From: UBA11524 sp045132495
GTDB taxonomy: Bacteria; Bacillota; Clostridia; Christensenellales; Aristaeellaceae
Direction: 5' to 3'
Length of the DNA: 64,000 nucleotides
Assembly (NCBI GenBank): GCA_045132495.1
Contig: JBGUSK010000075.1
Span: 1-64,000 of the forward strand
Below, in pieces: positions 49,916 to 57,942 of this stretch. How positions within the stretch are numbered: position 1 is the stretch's first letter; each line of letters begins with the position of its first letter. Position numbers and translations under genes: made by a program. The notes under the pieces are model-generated. The model was not told where the DNA came from and searched no databases. It worked only from the letters and a program-made list of their open reading frames with translations.

Positions 49916-51886
49916 TTACCACAGGGGCATTTCCGCCGCATCGGCAGAGGCGAAGGGGCCGGGCAGGACGCCCACGCCGCGGGTGTTGCCCAGGTAGTCC
50001 CGGTCAAAAACGATATCACTGCCGTCGGGGCTCTCGAAGCGTTGCTCCGGCTCGAAGGCCTTGCCCAGGATGTCGCTGTTCACCATTCCCGCGCGATAGG
50101 CCGCAATCAGCTCGTACACATTGGTGTTCAGCACCGGCGCGCCGTCCTGTTCGACCAGCTCCACCTTGGGCATGTCGGGCAGGACAAGGCAGTCGGTCTC
50201 GTTCTTCCAGGGCTTCGCACCGCCCAGATACACATTGCCCTTGGCCCAGACAGGCAGATGCTTCTCGTGGAATTCGCCCAGCTTGTGCATGTTGGGGCGG
50301 GCTACATCCAGGTCGAACCAACTGATCCACTCGTCATAGGTGGGATACTCGTCGAACTGCCAGGTGCCGCAGATGCGCTCGTTTTCGTTCGGCTCGCCGC
50401 GGCGGGGATCAGGATTCTTGTCAATGCCCTGAACGAAGATGTTGTTGTAGAAGCGGTCGTCGCCGTGGAGGAAGTGCATGAAGCCGGCGACCTCCGTGCG
50501 GTGACGGATGTGGTAGGGGGTGTAGCGGGTGCCGGTTCCGCCGCCGACAAAGGTAAAGGTGCCCATCATCAGATTGTGCACCATGGCCACGCCCTGGGTC
50601 GCGATGCGAAGGCTCACGCGGGAAAGCAGGATGTTGTTGTCGATGAGGGTCGGGCCATGACTGACCTCCACGAAGATGTCCTGGCTTTCCATGCCGCCCT
50701 CGGCCCAGGTGCAGAAGTCCGGGCGCTGGTTGTCATGCAGCAGGTTCTGGCTGATCCGGGTGCCCTGAGCCTGCCAGTCGCACCAGATGCCCATGGTGCA
50801 GTGGTGGATGTGATTGCGGCGCATGGTCACGTCGATGGCCGCGTGGAGCTTGATACCGGAGATCTCCGCGCCGCCCAGCTCCTGCATGTTGTTGATGTGG
50901 TGGATGTGGTTGTCCTCGATCACAGAAAACACCGCGCCCATGCGGCCCACGATGCCGGTCTGCTCGCAGTGATGGATGTTGCAGCGGCGGACGATGTGGC
51001 TGCCGACCTTCTTCTTCAGCCAGCCGTGGTACTGGCCGCGGCACAGGGCGTCGCGCTCCATCTGGGTGGGGGATTTGAGGTGCTTGGTCGTGAAATAGTG
51101 GTCGTTTTCCGGGTCATAATACTTGCCCAGGGAGATGCCGCAGCACTTGGAATGGGAGATCTCGCAATCCTCGATGATCCAGCCCTTGGACCAGTGGGGG
51201 CCAACCATGCCGTCCTGGAAGGCCGCCGGGGGCGCCCAGGTAGTGGCAGCCTTCTCCACCTTGAAGCCTGAAAAGGTGATGTAGCCGCGCCCTGTTTCCT
51301 CCGGGAAGAAGCAGCGGCGGCGGACGTTGATCTCCGTCTTCTGAGTGTTGGGGTCAACGTTGTGGAAGTTAGCATAGATGACAGTCTCATTGCCGACCTG
51401 CTGGGCGATCCACTTGTAGATGGAGTTTTCCGGGTCCCAGGAGGGCGTATAGACCTCGCCCGCGATGCACTCCTCCATCGTCAGCGCCTCGTACATGGCG
51501 TTGTCGTTGAGGTAGACGCAGCCGGTGTGGCGGACGGTGGGGGCAAAGTACCAGTCGCCGAAGGCCTCGACGATGTAGGGATTGAAGTCGCCGAAGATGG
51601 CGTTGTCCACGCGGATCATCCACAGGCCGTTATCCTGCTTGACCCAGCCGGAAACCTCTTCCGCGCCGGTGATGACAGCACCCAGAGGCTCCGCGGAGCG
51701 GTAGGTGATGCGATTATCCTCGGTGCCGCCGTTACGGGGACTGACCTGTTCCCGGTATATGCCTGGGTACACCAGCACTTCGTCGCCGGGCTGGGCGATG
51801 CTGGCCGCGTCAGAAATACGGCGGAAGGGGCGTTCCCTGGTTCCGCTGCCTTCACGGTGCGCACGGGCGTTGACGTAATAAATCAT
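49916..51886 (-). CDS. GH120 beta-xylosidase (right-handed beta-helix)
   Basis: 656 residues, ATG at 51886, no signal peptide, so cytoplasmic. The N-terminal segment (VNARAHREGSGTRERPF, GDEVLVYPGIYREQV) and the helix repeats follow the GH120 pattern of XylC from Thermoanaerobacterium saccharolyticum. Catalytic residues by analogy: nucleophile D370 in WCDWQAQGTR and acid/base E407 in DIFVEVSHGP. Other shared blocks: WSKGWIIEDCEI, GIKLHAAIDV and FYNNIFV. It should release xylose from xylo-oligosaccharides. Single-gene unit. Confidence 0.88.
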   Translation of the reverse strand: MIYYVNARAHREGSGTRERPFRRISDAASIAQPGDEVLVYPGIYREQVSPRNGGTEDNRITYRSAEPLGAVITGAEEVSGWVKQDNGLWMIRVDNAIFGDFNPYIVEAFGDWYFAPTVRHTGCVYLNDNAMYEALTMEECIAGEVYTPSWDPENSIYKWIAQQVGNETVIYANFHNVDPNTQKTEINVRRRCFFPEETGRGYITFSGFKVEKAATTWAPPAAFQDGMVGPHWSKGWIIEDCEISHSKCCGISLGKYYDPENDHYFTTKHLKSPTQMERDALCRGQYHGWLKKKVGSHIVRRCNIHHCEQTGIVGRMGAVFSVIEDNHIHHINNMQELGGAEISGIKLHAAIDVTMRRNHIHHCTMGIWCDWQAQGTRISQNLLHDNQRPDFCTWAEGGMESQDIFVEVSHGPTLIDNNILLSRVSLRIATQGVAMVHNLMMGTFTFVGGGTGTRYTPYHIRHRTEVAGFMHFLHGDDRFYNNIFVQGIDKNPDPRRGEPNENERICGTWQFDEYPTYDEWISWFDLDVARPNMHKLGEFHEKHLPVWAKGNVYLGGAKPWKNETDCLVLPDMPKVELVEQDGAPVLNTNVYELIAAYRAGMVNSDILGKAFEPEQRFESPDGSDIVFDRDYLGNTRGVGVLPGPFASADAAEMPLW

Positions 51887-52061
51887 CGATTTGACCTCCT
51901 TATGAAATTGAACGAAAGCTGAAGCCTGCCCTCATTATAACGTCAAAAGCAGCGGATGTCTACCAATAAAGCGAAGAAAACGCCTCACATTTTGCGCAGC
52001 TTTGCCAGCATAACGGACGCTCAAACCAGGCAAACTCCCTGTGAAAAAGGGAGGTTTTACG

Positions 52062-53318
52062 ATGAAAAAGCCCACGGTGCTGCGAAAGTCCGCCGGACTG
52101 GTCGCCACGTTTTTGCTGGCAGCGAGCTGGTTCTCCCCCATGCAGCAGACGCTCCGGGACATGCCCGATACCCTCGCCCTCACACAGGGGCAGATGCGCA
52201 CCATCAGCCTTGGCGGGTTAGCCCTCCAATCCGACGCGCTGACCGTCACGTCCTCCGGGGACGAAACCCTCGCTTCCGTCGGGGCGGTGAATGTTGTCAG
52301 CCAGCAGACCGGCACGTCAGAGATGCTGCTGACCCTTTTCGGCATCCCGCTGAAAAAGGTAGAGGTACGCGTCAGCCCGGAGAAGCGGCTGATTCCCGGC
52401 GGAATGGCCCTCGGCGTGGCCATGCGCACGGATGGAGTGCTGATCGTCGGAGTAAGCGACGTGACAGAGGGCGTCAGTCCTGCCAAATCCGCCGGACTGT
52501 CTGCCGGAGATGTGATCACCAGCATCAACGGCAAGACGGTCACCACCGCTGACAGCTTGACCAGTTTGCTCAGCAGCTTCGGCCCCCAGCCGGTGCACAT
52601 CACCTACCGCCGCGCCGGAGAAAACCGCACAGCCCTGCTCACCCCGCACAGGGACGAGGCTACCGGTGCCGTCCGGCTGGGCGCATGGGTACGCGACTCC
52701 ACCGCAGGCGTGGGCACGCTGTCCTTCTACGACCCGGACACAGGGCACTACGCAGCCCTTGGGCACGCCATCACAGACGGAGACACCGGCTCCGTTCTGT
52801 CCGTGAGCGAGGGACAAGTGCTGAAGGCGAATATCGTTGCCGTGCAGAAGGGACAAAAGGGTGTTCCGGGAGAACTCAAGGGCAGCTTTCTCCGGGAAGG
52901 CGAAGTACTGGGGAACATCCGCCGCAACTCCATCCTGGGCATCTACGGCGAGCTGGACGAAGCAGCCGTGAACCCCCTTTACCCGGATGGACTTCCAATC
53001 GGGCTTCGTTCCGGCGTCCACACTGGCGAGGCAAGCATTTTGTCCTCCGTGGACGGCGAAGGTGTGAAGGAGTACGCCATTGAGATCACCCGAGTGAACC
53101 CTCAAAGTGCACCAGCGCCCAAATCCATGGTGCTGCGGGTAACAGACGAGCGCCTCCTGGCTGCCACCGGCGGCATCGTACAGGGTATGAGCGGGAGCCC
53201 CATCATTCAGGATGGGCGGATTGTGGGGGCGGTGACGCATGTGTTTGTGGGGGATCCCCAGCAGGGGTATGGATTGTACATTGATTGGATGTTGCAGGAG
53301 AGCAGCATAACTGATTGA
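52062..53318 (+). CDS. spoIVB: SpoIVB serine peptidase (sporulation)
   Basis: 418 residues from ATG at 52062, behind GGGAGG. N-terminal membrane segment (11-25), PDZ domain around residues 105-190 (GALGVAM-like strand, SAGLSAGDVITSINGKTV) and an S55 protease domain with H235 in ALGHAITD, D362 in VTDERL and S377 in GMSGSP, matching the SpoIVB triad. In sporulation it signals from the forespore to activate SpoIVFB and so pro-sigma-K. The last 25 codons, from VFVGDPQQGYGLYIDWML to the stop, recur downstream at 54184 and 55643. Confidence 0.93.
   Translation: MKKPTVLRKSAGLVATFLLAASWFSPMQQTLRDMPDTLALTQGQMRTISLGGLALQSDALTVTSSGDETLASVGAVNVVSQQTGTSEMLLTLFGIPLKKVEVRVSPEKRLIPGGMALGVAMRTDGVLIVGVSDVTEGVSPAKSAGLSAGDVITSINGKTVTTADSLTSLLSSFGPQPVHITYRRAGENRTALLTPHRDEATGAVRLGAWVRDSTAGVGTLSFYDPDTGHYAALGHAITDGDTGSVLSVSEGQVLKANIVAVQKGQKGVPGELKGSFLREGEVLGNIRRNSILGIYGELDEAAVNPLYPDGLPIGLRSGVHTGEASILSSVDGEGVKEYAIEITRVNPQSAPAPKSMVLRVTDERLLAATGGIVQGMSGSPIIQDGRIVGAVTHVFVGDPQQGYGLYIDWMLQESSITD
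53241..53318 (+). repeat. spoIVB 3'-end repeat, copy 1 (in the gene)
   Basis: Encodes VFVGDPQQGYGLYIDWML then QESSITD and stop (25 codons). By hand count it matches copy 3 at about 53 of 66 aligned bases and copy 2 at about 47 of 66. Confidence 0.88.
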
Positions 53319-53326
53319 TACCATTA

Positions 53327-53356
53327 TTGTAAAACAAGTAAAGGTTGTGATATAAT
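53327..53356 (+). promoter_or_regulatory. Promoter of insert gene 1
   Basis: TTGTAA (53327-53332) and TATAAT (53351-53356) with an 18-bp spacer, then AAGGAGG before the ATG at 53398. Confidence 0.65.
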
Positions 53357-53397
53357 GCAGTAAAGTCCTTATATTTTCGTGCAAGGAGGACACTCTT

Positions 53398-54168
53398 ATG
53401 TTTGTGCGAGTTACAGACCGAGCTACAGGAAAGCACTTCAAATCCATCGTGTATGGTCTTTTGAATTGCGGCTATTATGAAGAAGCGATCGTACTGAATC
53501 CTCTGGGAAACTGTTTTGAGATTATCAGCTATTTTGACAGAAGCAAGACCGGCAAGGATTTTGATCCATTTCAGACAGGCTATGAAATCATTCATCCGGA
53601 TCGTGGAGATTGGATAACAGCAGGTGCAAAGGAACTGCATATACTCAAACCTGTGTTAAGCAGGACTCTGGGATGTGGAGTTACAGCACAGATGACAGGA
53701 TACGAAGATGTGTTTTCTGATGTTGATAAACTGGTGCAGTTTCTGAATCAGCGCAGCATTCCGGCTAAGGACGCTTGGTTTTCTGTTCGCCAACTGCCTG
53801 ATATCCAGGAGTGGAAGTACATTTCAACACAAGAAGATGCAGATGCCTTTATGGATATCTTCGCTGGATTCCATGATTCCACACTAAACAAAATGATCTA
53901 TGAAGAAGAAAATCAAAGAACTAAACTCACAGCGACTTTTGATAATCGTGGATGGTATGGAATTGTTGAACTATGCTTCGAGGGCGTAACAGAGATTCAT
54001 ATCCGCCCGCCCAAGGAAAACCGCCTTCGCGATATTTGCTGTGCAATGCTTCGGATTGTGGATGAAATGGTTGTCTGGGCTGACGATTGGTGTGAAAACA
54101 TCGAAGACATCCAGCCTGATTGGAGTTGTGTCAAGGCACTCAGTTTGAAATGGCGAAGAATTGAGTGA
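53398..54168 (+). CDS. Hypothetical protein, cargo of the first spoIVB-end insert
   Basis: 256 residues, ATG at 53398 behind AAGGAGG. AT-richer than spoIVB and its neighbours. No membrane segment or signal peptide. Segments: FVRVTDRATGKHFKSIVYG, FQTGYEIIHPDRGDWI, and a C-terminal half with FAGFHDSTLNKMIYEEENQ and LCFEGVTEIHIRPP (immunity- or DUF-like look, but no family is recognised). It lies between copies 1 and 2 of the spoIVB 3' end with its own promoter, as a single-gene insert. Confidence 0.72.
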   Translation: MFVRVTDRATGKHFKSIVYGLLNCGYYEEAIVLNPLGNCFEIISYFDRSKTGKDFDPFQTGYEIIHPDRGDWITAGAKELHILKPVLSRTLGCGVTAQMTGYEDVFSDVDKLVQFLNQRSIPAKDAWFSVRQLPDIQEWKYISTQEDADAFMDIFAGFHDSTLNKMIYEEENQRTKLTATFDNRGWYGIVELCFEGVTEIHIRPPKENRLRDICCAMLRIVDEMVVWADDWCENIEDIQPDWSCVKALSLKWRRIE

Positions 54169-54183
54169 AGATTGGTATCATCG

Positions 54184-54268
54184 ACGTACATATGTGTTTG
54201 TGAGTGACCCCACGCAGGGGTATGGGCTGTATGTGGATTGGATGCTGGGGGAAGCGGGGCAGACATAA
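54184..54268 (+). repeat. spoIVB 3'-end repeat, copy 2
   Basis: The frame from GTG 54194 reads VFVSDPTQGYGLYVDWML then GEAGQT and stop (24 codons before the stop). It has no start codon or ribosome site of its own. It matches copy 3 in about 54 of 66 bases and shares the preceding CATCGACxxACxTA with it. Confidence 0.85.
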
Positions 54269-54295
54269 AAATGCACGTCCCGGCAAAGGACGTGC
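54265..54295 (-). terminator. Terminator of the insert MFS gene
   Basis: Stem GCACGTCC/GGACGTGC with a 7-nt loop; on the minus strand it is followed by ATTTTTATG, 10 bp beyond the MFS stop. Confidence 0.78.
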
Positions 54296-54304
54296 GGAAG
54301 TACA

Positions 54305-55525
54305 TTATTCGCAATGGGTCAGAATGAATGCCTTGGTGTGTCTGTTCAGGCAAACGTACAGTATGGGGAGTAGCGCCAGTGTGATGCCTGCGGCAAAAAC
54401 CAGGTGTAACGGGAAAACATCCCCCAGAAAACCAAAGACCACCGCGGACAGCGCCATGCCGCCACAGCAGGAGGACTGGACAAAGCCCAGGATAGCACTG
54501 CGGTTCTCTTCCGGCAGGGCCAGCATCAGGGCGGCGTTGAATACGGCGTTGCCGGCTGCATTGGTCAGGCTGGCAAGGAAAAAGAGTACACACATGGGTA
54601 TGAACTGCGTGGAGAAATATGCCAGCAGGCTGAACACTCCGAAGAGGGAAAAGCCAAGAGTCATCGTCCAGAAGCGTGCCTTGGGCGTCAGCTTCACAAT
54701 GCCCAGAAACAGCACGCACAAAAGGGAACCTGCTGTCATGACCGCAGAAAGGTAGCCGTACATATCCACGGTGAACCCCTTTTCCAGGCAGAAGGGCAGC
54801 ATGAGGGTCGTGGGACCTGCACAAAGCAGGTTCAGCAGCAGGATGCTGGGGACAAACAGGCGCAGGCAGCCGTCTGAAAAGATGGTCTTCACGGCGCTGC
54901 CCATATCCCGCAAGAGGCCACTGGCTGTAACCTGTGTGCCTTGCTGGGGAGTTCTTGGCACATGGATGAAGAACTCAGAGACAGCGGAATACAGGTTGCT
55001 CAGGCCGTTGATGACCACAATCAGCGGTACGCCGAGGAAAGCTACCATCACGCCGCTGAGGGCTGAACCAGTCAGGTTGATAAGCGATGAAACACCTGAA
55101 AAAACAGACTGGCCCTGTACCATATCATTGCGAGGGATAATATCGATCATCAGCGTGCTGACAGCAGGAGAATAGAAAACGCTGCCAAAGGCGGCCAGCA
55201 ATGCCACGATCAGCACGATGGGTACACTCAGGGTATTCTGCCAGGCCAATAGTCCTACGACCAGCATGAGCAGGCCCTGCAATACATCGATGCCTACGAT
55301 CATCCACTTGCGGTTGCATTTGTCCACGATGCTGCCGCAAAGAGGAGAGAAAAACATGGTCACAAACATCGATATGGAGGACATGATTCCCATCAGGGCG
55401 CTGGAACCTGTCTGCTGATAGACCCAATAGCCGATGGCAACGCTGTACATCAAATCGCCAATGGTGCTGACCGTGTTTCCCTGCAGAAGCAGAATATAGT
55501 CTTTATTCCATAGCTTCTTATGCAT
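54305..55525 (-). CDS. MFS transporter, cargo of the second spoIVB-end insert
   Basis: 406 residues from ATG at 55525, behind AAAGGAAC. Twelve membrane segments, MFS_3 type (macrolide/EntS-like efflux): N-terminus NKDYILLLQGNTVSTIGDLMYSVAIG, loop 2-3 GSIVDKCNRKWMI. It should export a small molecule with a proton gradient. It lies on the opposite strand to spoIVB, between copies 2 and 3 of its 3' end, and thus is a second single-gene insert. Confidence 0.83.
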   Translation of the reverse strand: MHKKLWNKDYILLLQGNTVSTIGDLMYSVAIGYWVYQQTGSSALMGIMSSISMFVTMFFSPLCGSIVDKCNRKWMIVGIDVLQGLLMLVVGLLAWQNTLSVPIVLIVALLAAFGSVFYSPAVSTLMIDIIPRNDMVQGQSVFSGVSSLINLTGSALSGVMVAFLGVPLIVVINGLSNLYSAVSEFFIHVPRTPQQGTQVTASGLLRDMGSAVKTIFSDGCLRLFVPSILLLNLLCAGPTTLMLPFCLEKGFTVDMYGYLSAVMTAGSLLCVLFLGIVKLTPKARFWTMTLGFSLFGVFSLLAYFSTQFIPMCVLFFLASLTNAAGNAVFNAALMLALPEENRSAILGFVQSSCCGGMALSAVVFGFLGDVFPLHLVFAAGITLALLPILYVCLNRHTKAFILTHCE

Positions 55526-55642
55526 AAAGGAAAGTTCCTTTCGTTCCTTTTCGAAAGGATTATACATTATGCTGTTGCTGAATACAATGAGAGCCGCTTT
55601 GGAGTTGGATTAGAATTGCGTGAAAAGCTTCGACATCATCGA

Positions 55643-55726
55643 CACACCTACGTGTTTGTGGCGGATCCTCAGCAAGGGTATGGGCTGTATATTGATTGGA
55701 TGCTGGGGGAGGCGGGCGCTGTCTGA
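55643..55726 (+). repeat. spoIVB 3'-end repeat, copy 3
   Basis: From GTG 55652 the frame reads VFVADPQQGYGLYIDWML then GEAGAV and stop (24 codons). Same frame length as copy 2. It is followed by a terminator-like hairpin and may be the original end of spoIVB in this lineage. Confidence 0.85.
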
Positions 55727-55747
55727 TCCGGCGCACCACCATACAAA

Positions 55748-55785
55748 AAGCACACCTGACCATTTCCGGCCGGGTGTGCTTATTG
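55748..55785. terminator. Terminator between the spoIVB insert region and the sugar ABC operon
   Basis: Stem AAGCACACC/GGTGTGCTT with a 16-nt loop, ATTGTT on the plus side and TTTTTGTAT on the minus side; bidirectional. Confidence 0.78.
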
Positions 55786-55795
55786 TTATGCGAGG

Positions 55796-56869
55796 TCATT
55801 CCTTCCCGTGGGAAGTCAGCCACTTGGGCATCATCTGCCTGATGCCGCCCTTGCCCCGCAGCGAGAGTACCACGCTCTGCAGCAGGATGAAGAAGCACAG
55901 CATCGCGCCCACGGTGATCTCCTGCCACCAGGGGTCGCGCAGGCCCGAGGAGGTCACGATGGCGTTGATGGTGGACAGCGTCAGCACGCCGAAGAAGGTG
56001 CCGATCACGTTGCCCACGCCGCCAGAGAGCAGCGTTCCGCCGATGATAGCCGAGGCGATGGCATTCATCTCCGCGCCGGCGGCGTTGGTGGCGTTGCCTG
56101 CGCCGGTGTGCATCATGAATACGAAACCTGCGATGCCGGAGAGCAATCCGCTGATGACATAGCTGAGGAAGCGGGTACGCTTGACGTTCACGCCCAGCAT
56201 CAGGGCGCTGTTGCTATTGCCGCCGATTGCGTAGAAACCGCGGCCCAGCTTGGTCTTGCGCAGCATGATGAACACGATGATGACGATGGCCAGCGCCACC
56301 ACCACACCGATCTCCGCACGGGCGGGGATCAGATTGCCCTTCTTGGCAATGTAGCCCAGCCAGGGAATTTCGATCTTGGTCTTCATCAAGGCCTTGAAGC
56401 CTGCATGGGCAACTTTCTGCGGCTGGACGCTGACGATGGTGGTCATGCCTCTGGCGAAGAACATGCCCGCCAGGGTGATGATGAAGGGCTGTATCTCCAG
56501 GTAGGAGATGAGGAAGCCCTGGGTCAGACCGAAGGCCAGACCGATGCCGATGGCCAGCAGCGCCGCAGTGAAGATACTTCCGCCGCTGTTCAGGTGAACA
56601 ACGCAGGACATGACCACCAGCGCGATCACGCCGCCGACGGAAATATCAATACCGCCGCCGATCATCACGATGGTCAGGCCGCAGGCGACGATGATCAGCG
56701 CCGCATTGTCGTTGAGCATGTCAAACACGCGCTGCCAGCGGAGGAATCCGCCGCCCCAGATGGCCATGGCGGAGAAGTACATGGCAAAGAAGATGCCGAT
56801 GGTGATGGTGACGAGCAGCATCGTGTCCGTCAGCGGCTCGCGGCGGCGATCAGGATTGCACTTCAGCAT
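55796..56869 (-). CDS. Sugar ABC transporter permease (YjfF-like)
   Basis: 357 residues from ATG at 56869, behind GAAGGAGG; overlaps the other permease by 7 nt. Eight to ten membrane segments and the BPD_transp_2 pattern (NDNAALIIVACGLTIVMIGGGIDISVG; GNSNSALMLGVNV; GVGNVIGTFFGVLTL). It forms the channel with the YtfT-like partner for galactofuranose-, arabinose- or related sugars. Last gene of a four-gene operon. Confidence 0.9.
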   Translation of the reverse strand: MLKCNPDRRREPLTDTMLLVTITIGIFFAMYFSAMAIWGGGFLRWQRVFDMLNDNAALIIVACGLTIVMIGGGIDISVGGVIALVVMSCVVHLNSGGSIFTAALLAIGIGLAFGLTQGFLISYLEIQPFIITLAGMFFARGMTTIVSVQPQKVAHAGFKALMKTKIEIPWLGYIAKKGNLIPARAEIGVVVALAIVIIVFIMLRKTKLGRGFYAIGGNSNSALMLGVNVKRTRFLSYVISGLLSGIAGFVFMMHTGAGNATNAAGAEMNAIASAIIGGTLLSGGVGNVIGTFFGVLTLSTINAIVTSSGLRDPWWQEITVGAMLCFFILLQSVVLSLRGKGGIRQMMPKWLTSHGKE

Positions 56870-57939
56870 GCTGCCACCTCCTTCTTCGCGGCCCCGCGGG
56901 CCTTGAGCTTCGTCCACAGGCGGGAGAAGGCCTGTTTCACGATGGGCGAGGAGATCACCACGATCAGGATGATGACGATGGCCTTGTAGGCCTTGACGTC
57001 GGTGGAGGGCACCTTCATGGCGTAGAGGGTGGTGGTCAGTGCCTGGATGGCATACGCGCCCAGCACGGAGCCGGTGACCTTGAACTTGCCGCCGCCCAGC
57101 GCGTTGCCGCCGATGGCGACCGCCAGGATGGCGTCCATCTCGATCTCCAGCAGCATGGTCTCATGGTTGATCAGGCTCAGTCGGCTGACGCTGATGCAGC
57201 CCGCCACCGCACAGCACACGCCCAGCACCAGGAAGGATGCCAGCTTGATCAGCGTGGGGCTGATGCCGTTGAGGCGGGCGGCACGCTGGTTGATGCCCAC
57301 CGTCTGGGTGTAGAGGCCCAGGGTGGTAAAGCGGAAGATCAGGCCCAGGATGATCGCCACAGCCGCCACGATGATGATCGGCGTGGGGATGGGGCAGCCG
57401 GGAATGAAGCTGCCGATGGCGGTGATCAGGGGGCTGGAAATGGTGGGGGTTGCGCCGCCGTTGATCCAGTAGGCGATGGAGCGGCCGCAGGTGAAGAGCA
57501 CCAGCGTGGCGATCATCGGCTGGATCTTGAAGACGGACACCAGCGTGCCGTTGAAGGCACCAAAGAGCATCGCCACCACGCAGCACAGCAGGAAGCCCAC
57601 GATGATGGAGCCCATGGTGATCTCACCGGCGCGCAGGTATTTGACGAACACGCTGCCCGCGATGGTCGCCAGCGCACCCACGGAGATATCCTGACCACCG
57701 CAGGCCGCCGTCACCAGCGTCATGCCCATGGCGATGATCGCCAGCTCCGACGCGCCGTTGAGGATGGAGATCAGGTTGCCCGCCAGCACGGGATTGCCCA
57801 GGTTGTTGGTGCTCATCCCCACGGAGAAGAAGCTGGGGTCGCGGATGAGGTTGAACACCACGATCAGAAGGATGGACAGGAGCGGTACCAGCAGCTGTGC
57901 ATACCGGCTCCATTTCACCTGAGAGAATTTCGGTTTCAT
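56863..57939 (-). CDS. Sugar ABC transporter permease (YtfT-like)
   Basis: 358 residues. Membrane permease of the RbsC/YtfT class with NGASELAIIAMGMTLVTAACGGQDISVGA and VGINQRAARLNGI. The start is 3 bp after the ATPase stop. With the YjfF-like protein it forms a heterodimeric channel, as in the E. coli YtfQRT-YjfF galactofuranose system. Confidence 0.9.
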   Translation of the reverse strand: MKPKFSQVKWSRYAQLLVPLLSILLIVVFNLIRDPSFFSVGMSTNNLGNPVLAGNLISILNGASELAIIAMGMTLVTAACGGQDISVGALATIAGSVFVKYLRAGEITMGSIIVGFLLCCVVAMLFGAFNGTLVSVFKIQPMIATLVLFTCGRSIAYWINGGATPTISSPLITAIGSFIPGCPIPTPIIIVAAVAIILGLIFRFTTLGLYTQTVGINQRAARLNGISPTLIKLASFLVLGVCCAVAGCISVSRLSLINHETMLLEIEMDAILAVAIGGNALGGGKFKVTGSVLGAYAIQALTTTLYAMKVPSTDVKAYKAIVIILIVVISSPIVKQAFSRLWTKLKARGAAKKEVAAC

Positions 57940-57942
57940 GGC

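Noticed and set aside
53236..55726. Integron-like cassette array
   Set aside because: Although single genes alternate with repeats, no integron integrase, attI or attC-type R'/R'' core is visible, and the repeats encode the SpoIVB C-terminus. A gene-end capture model fits better.
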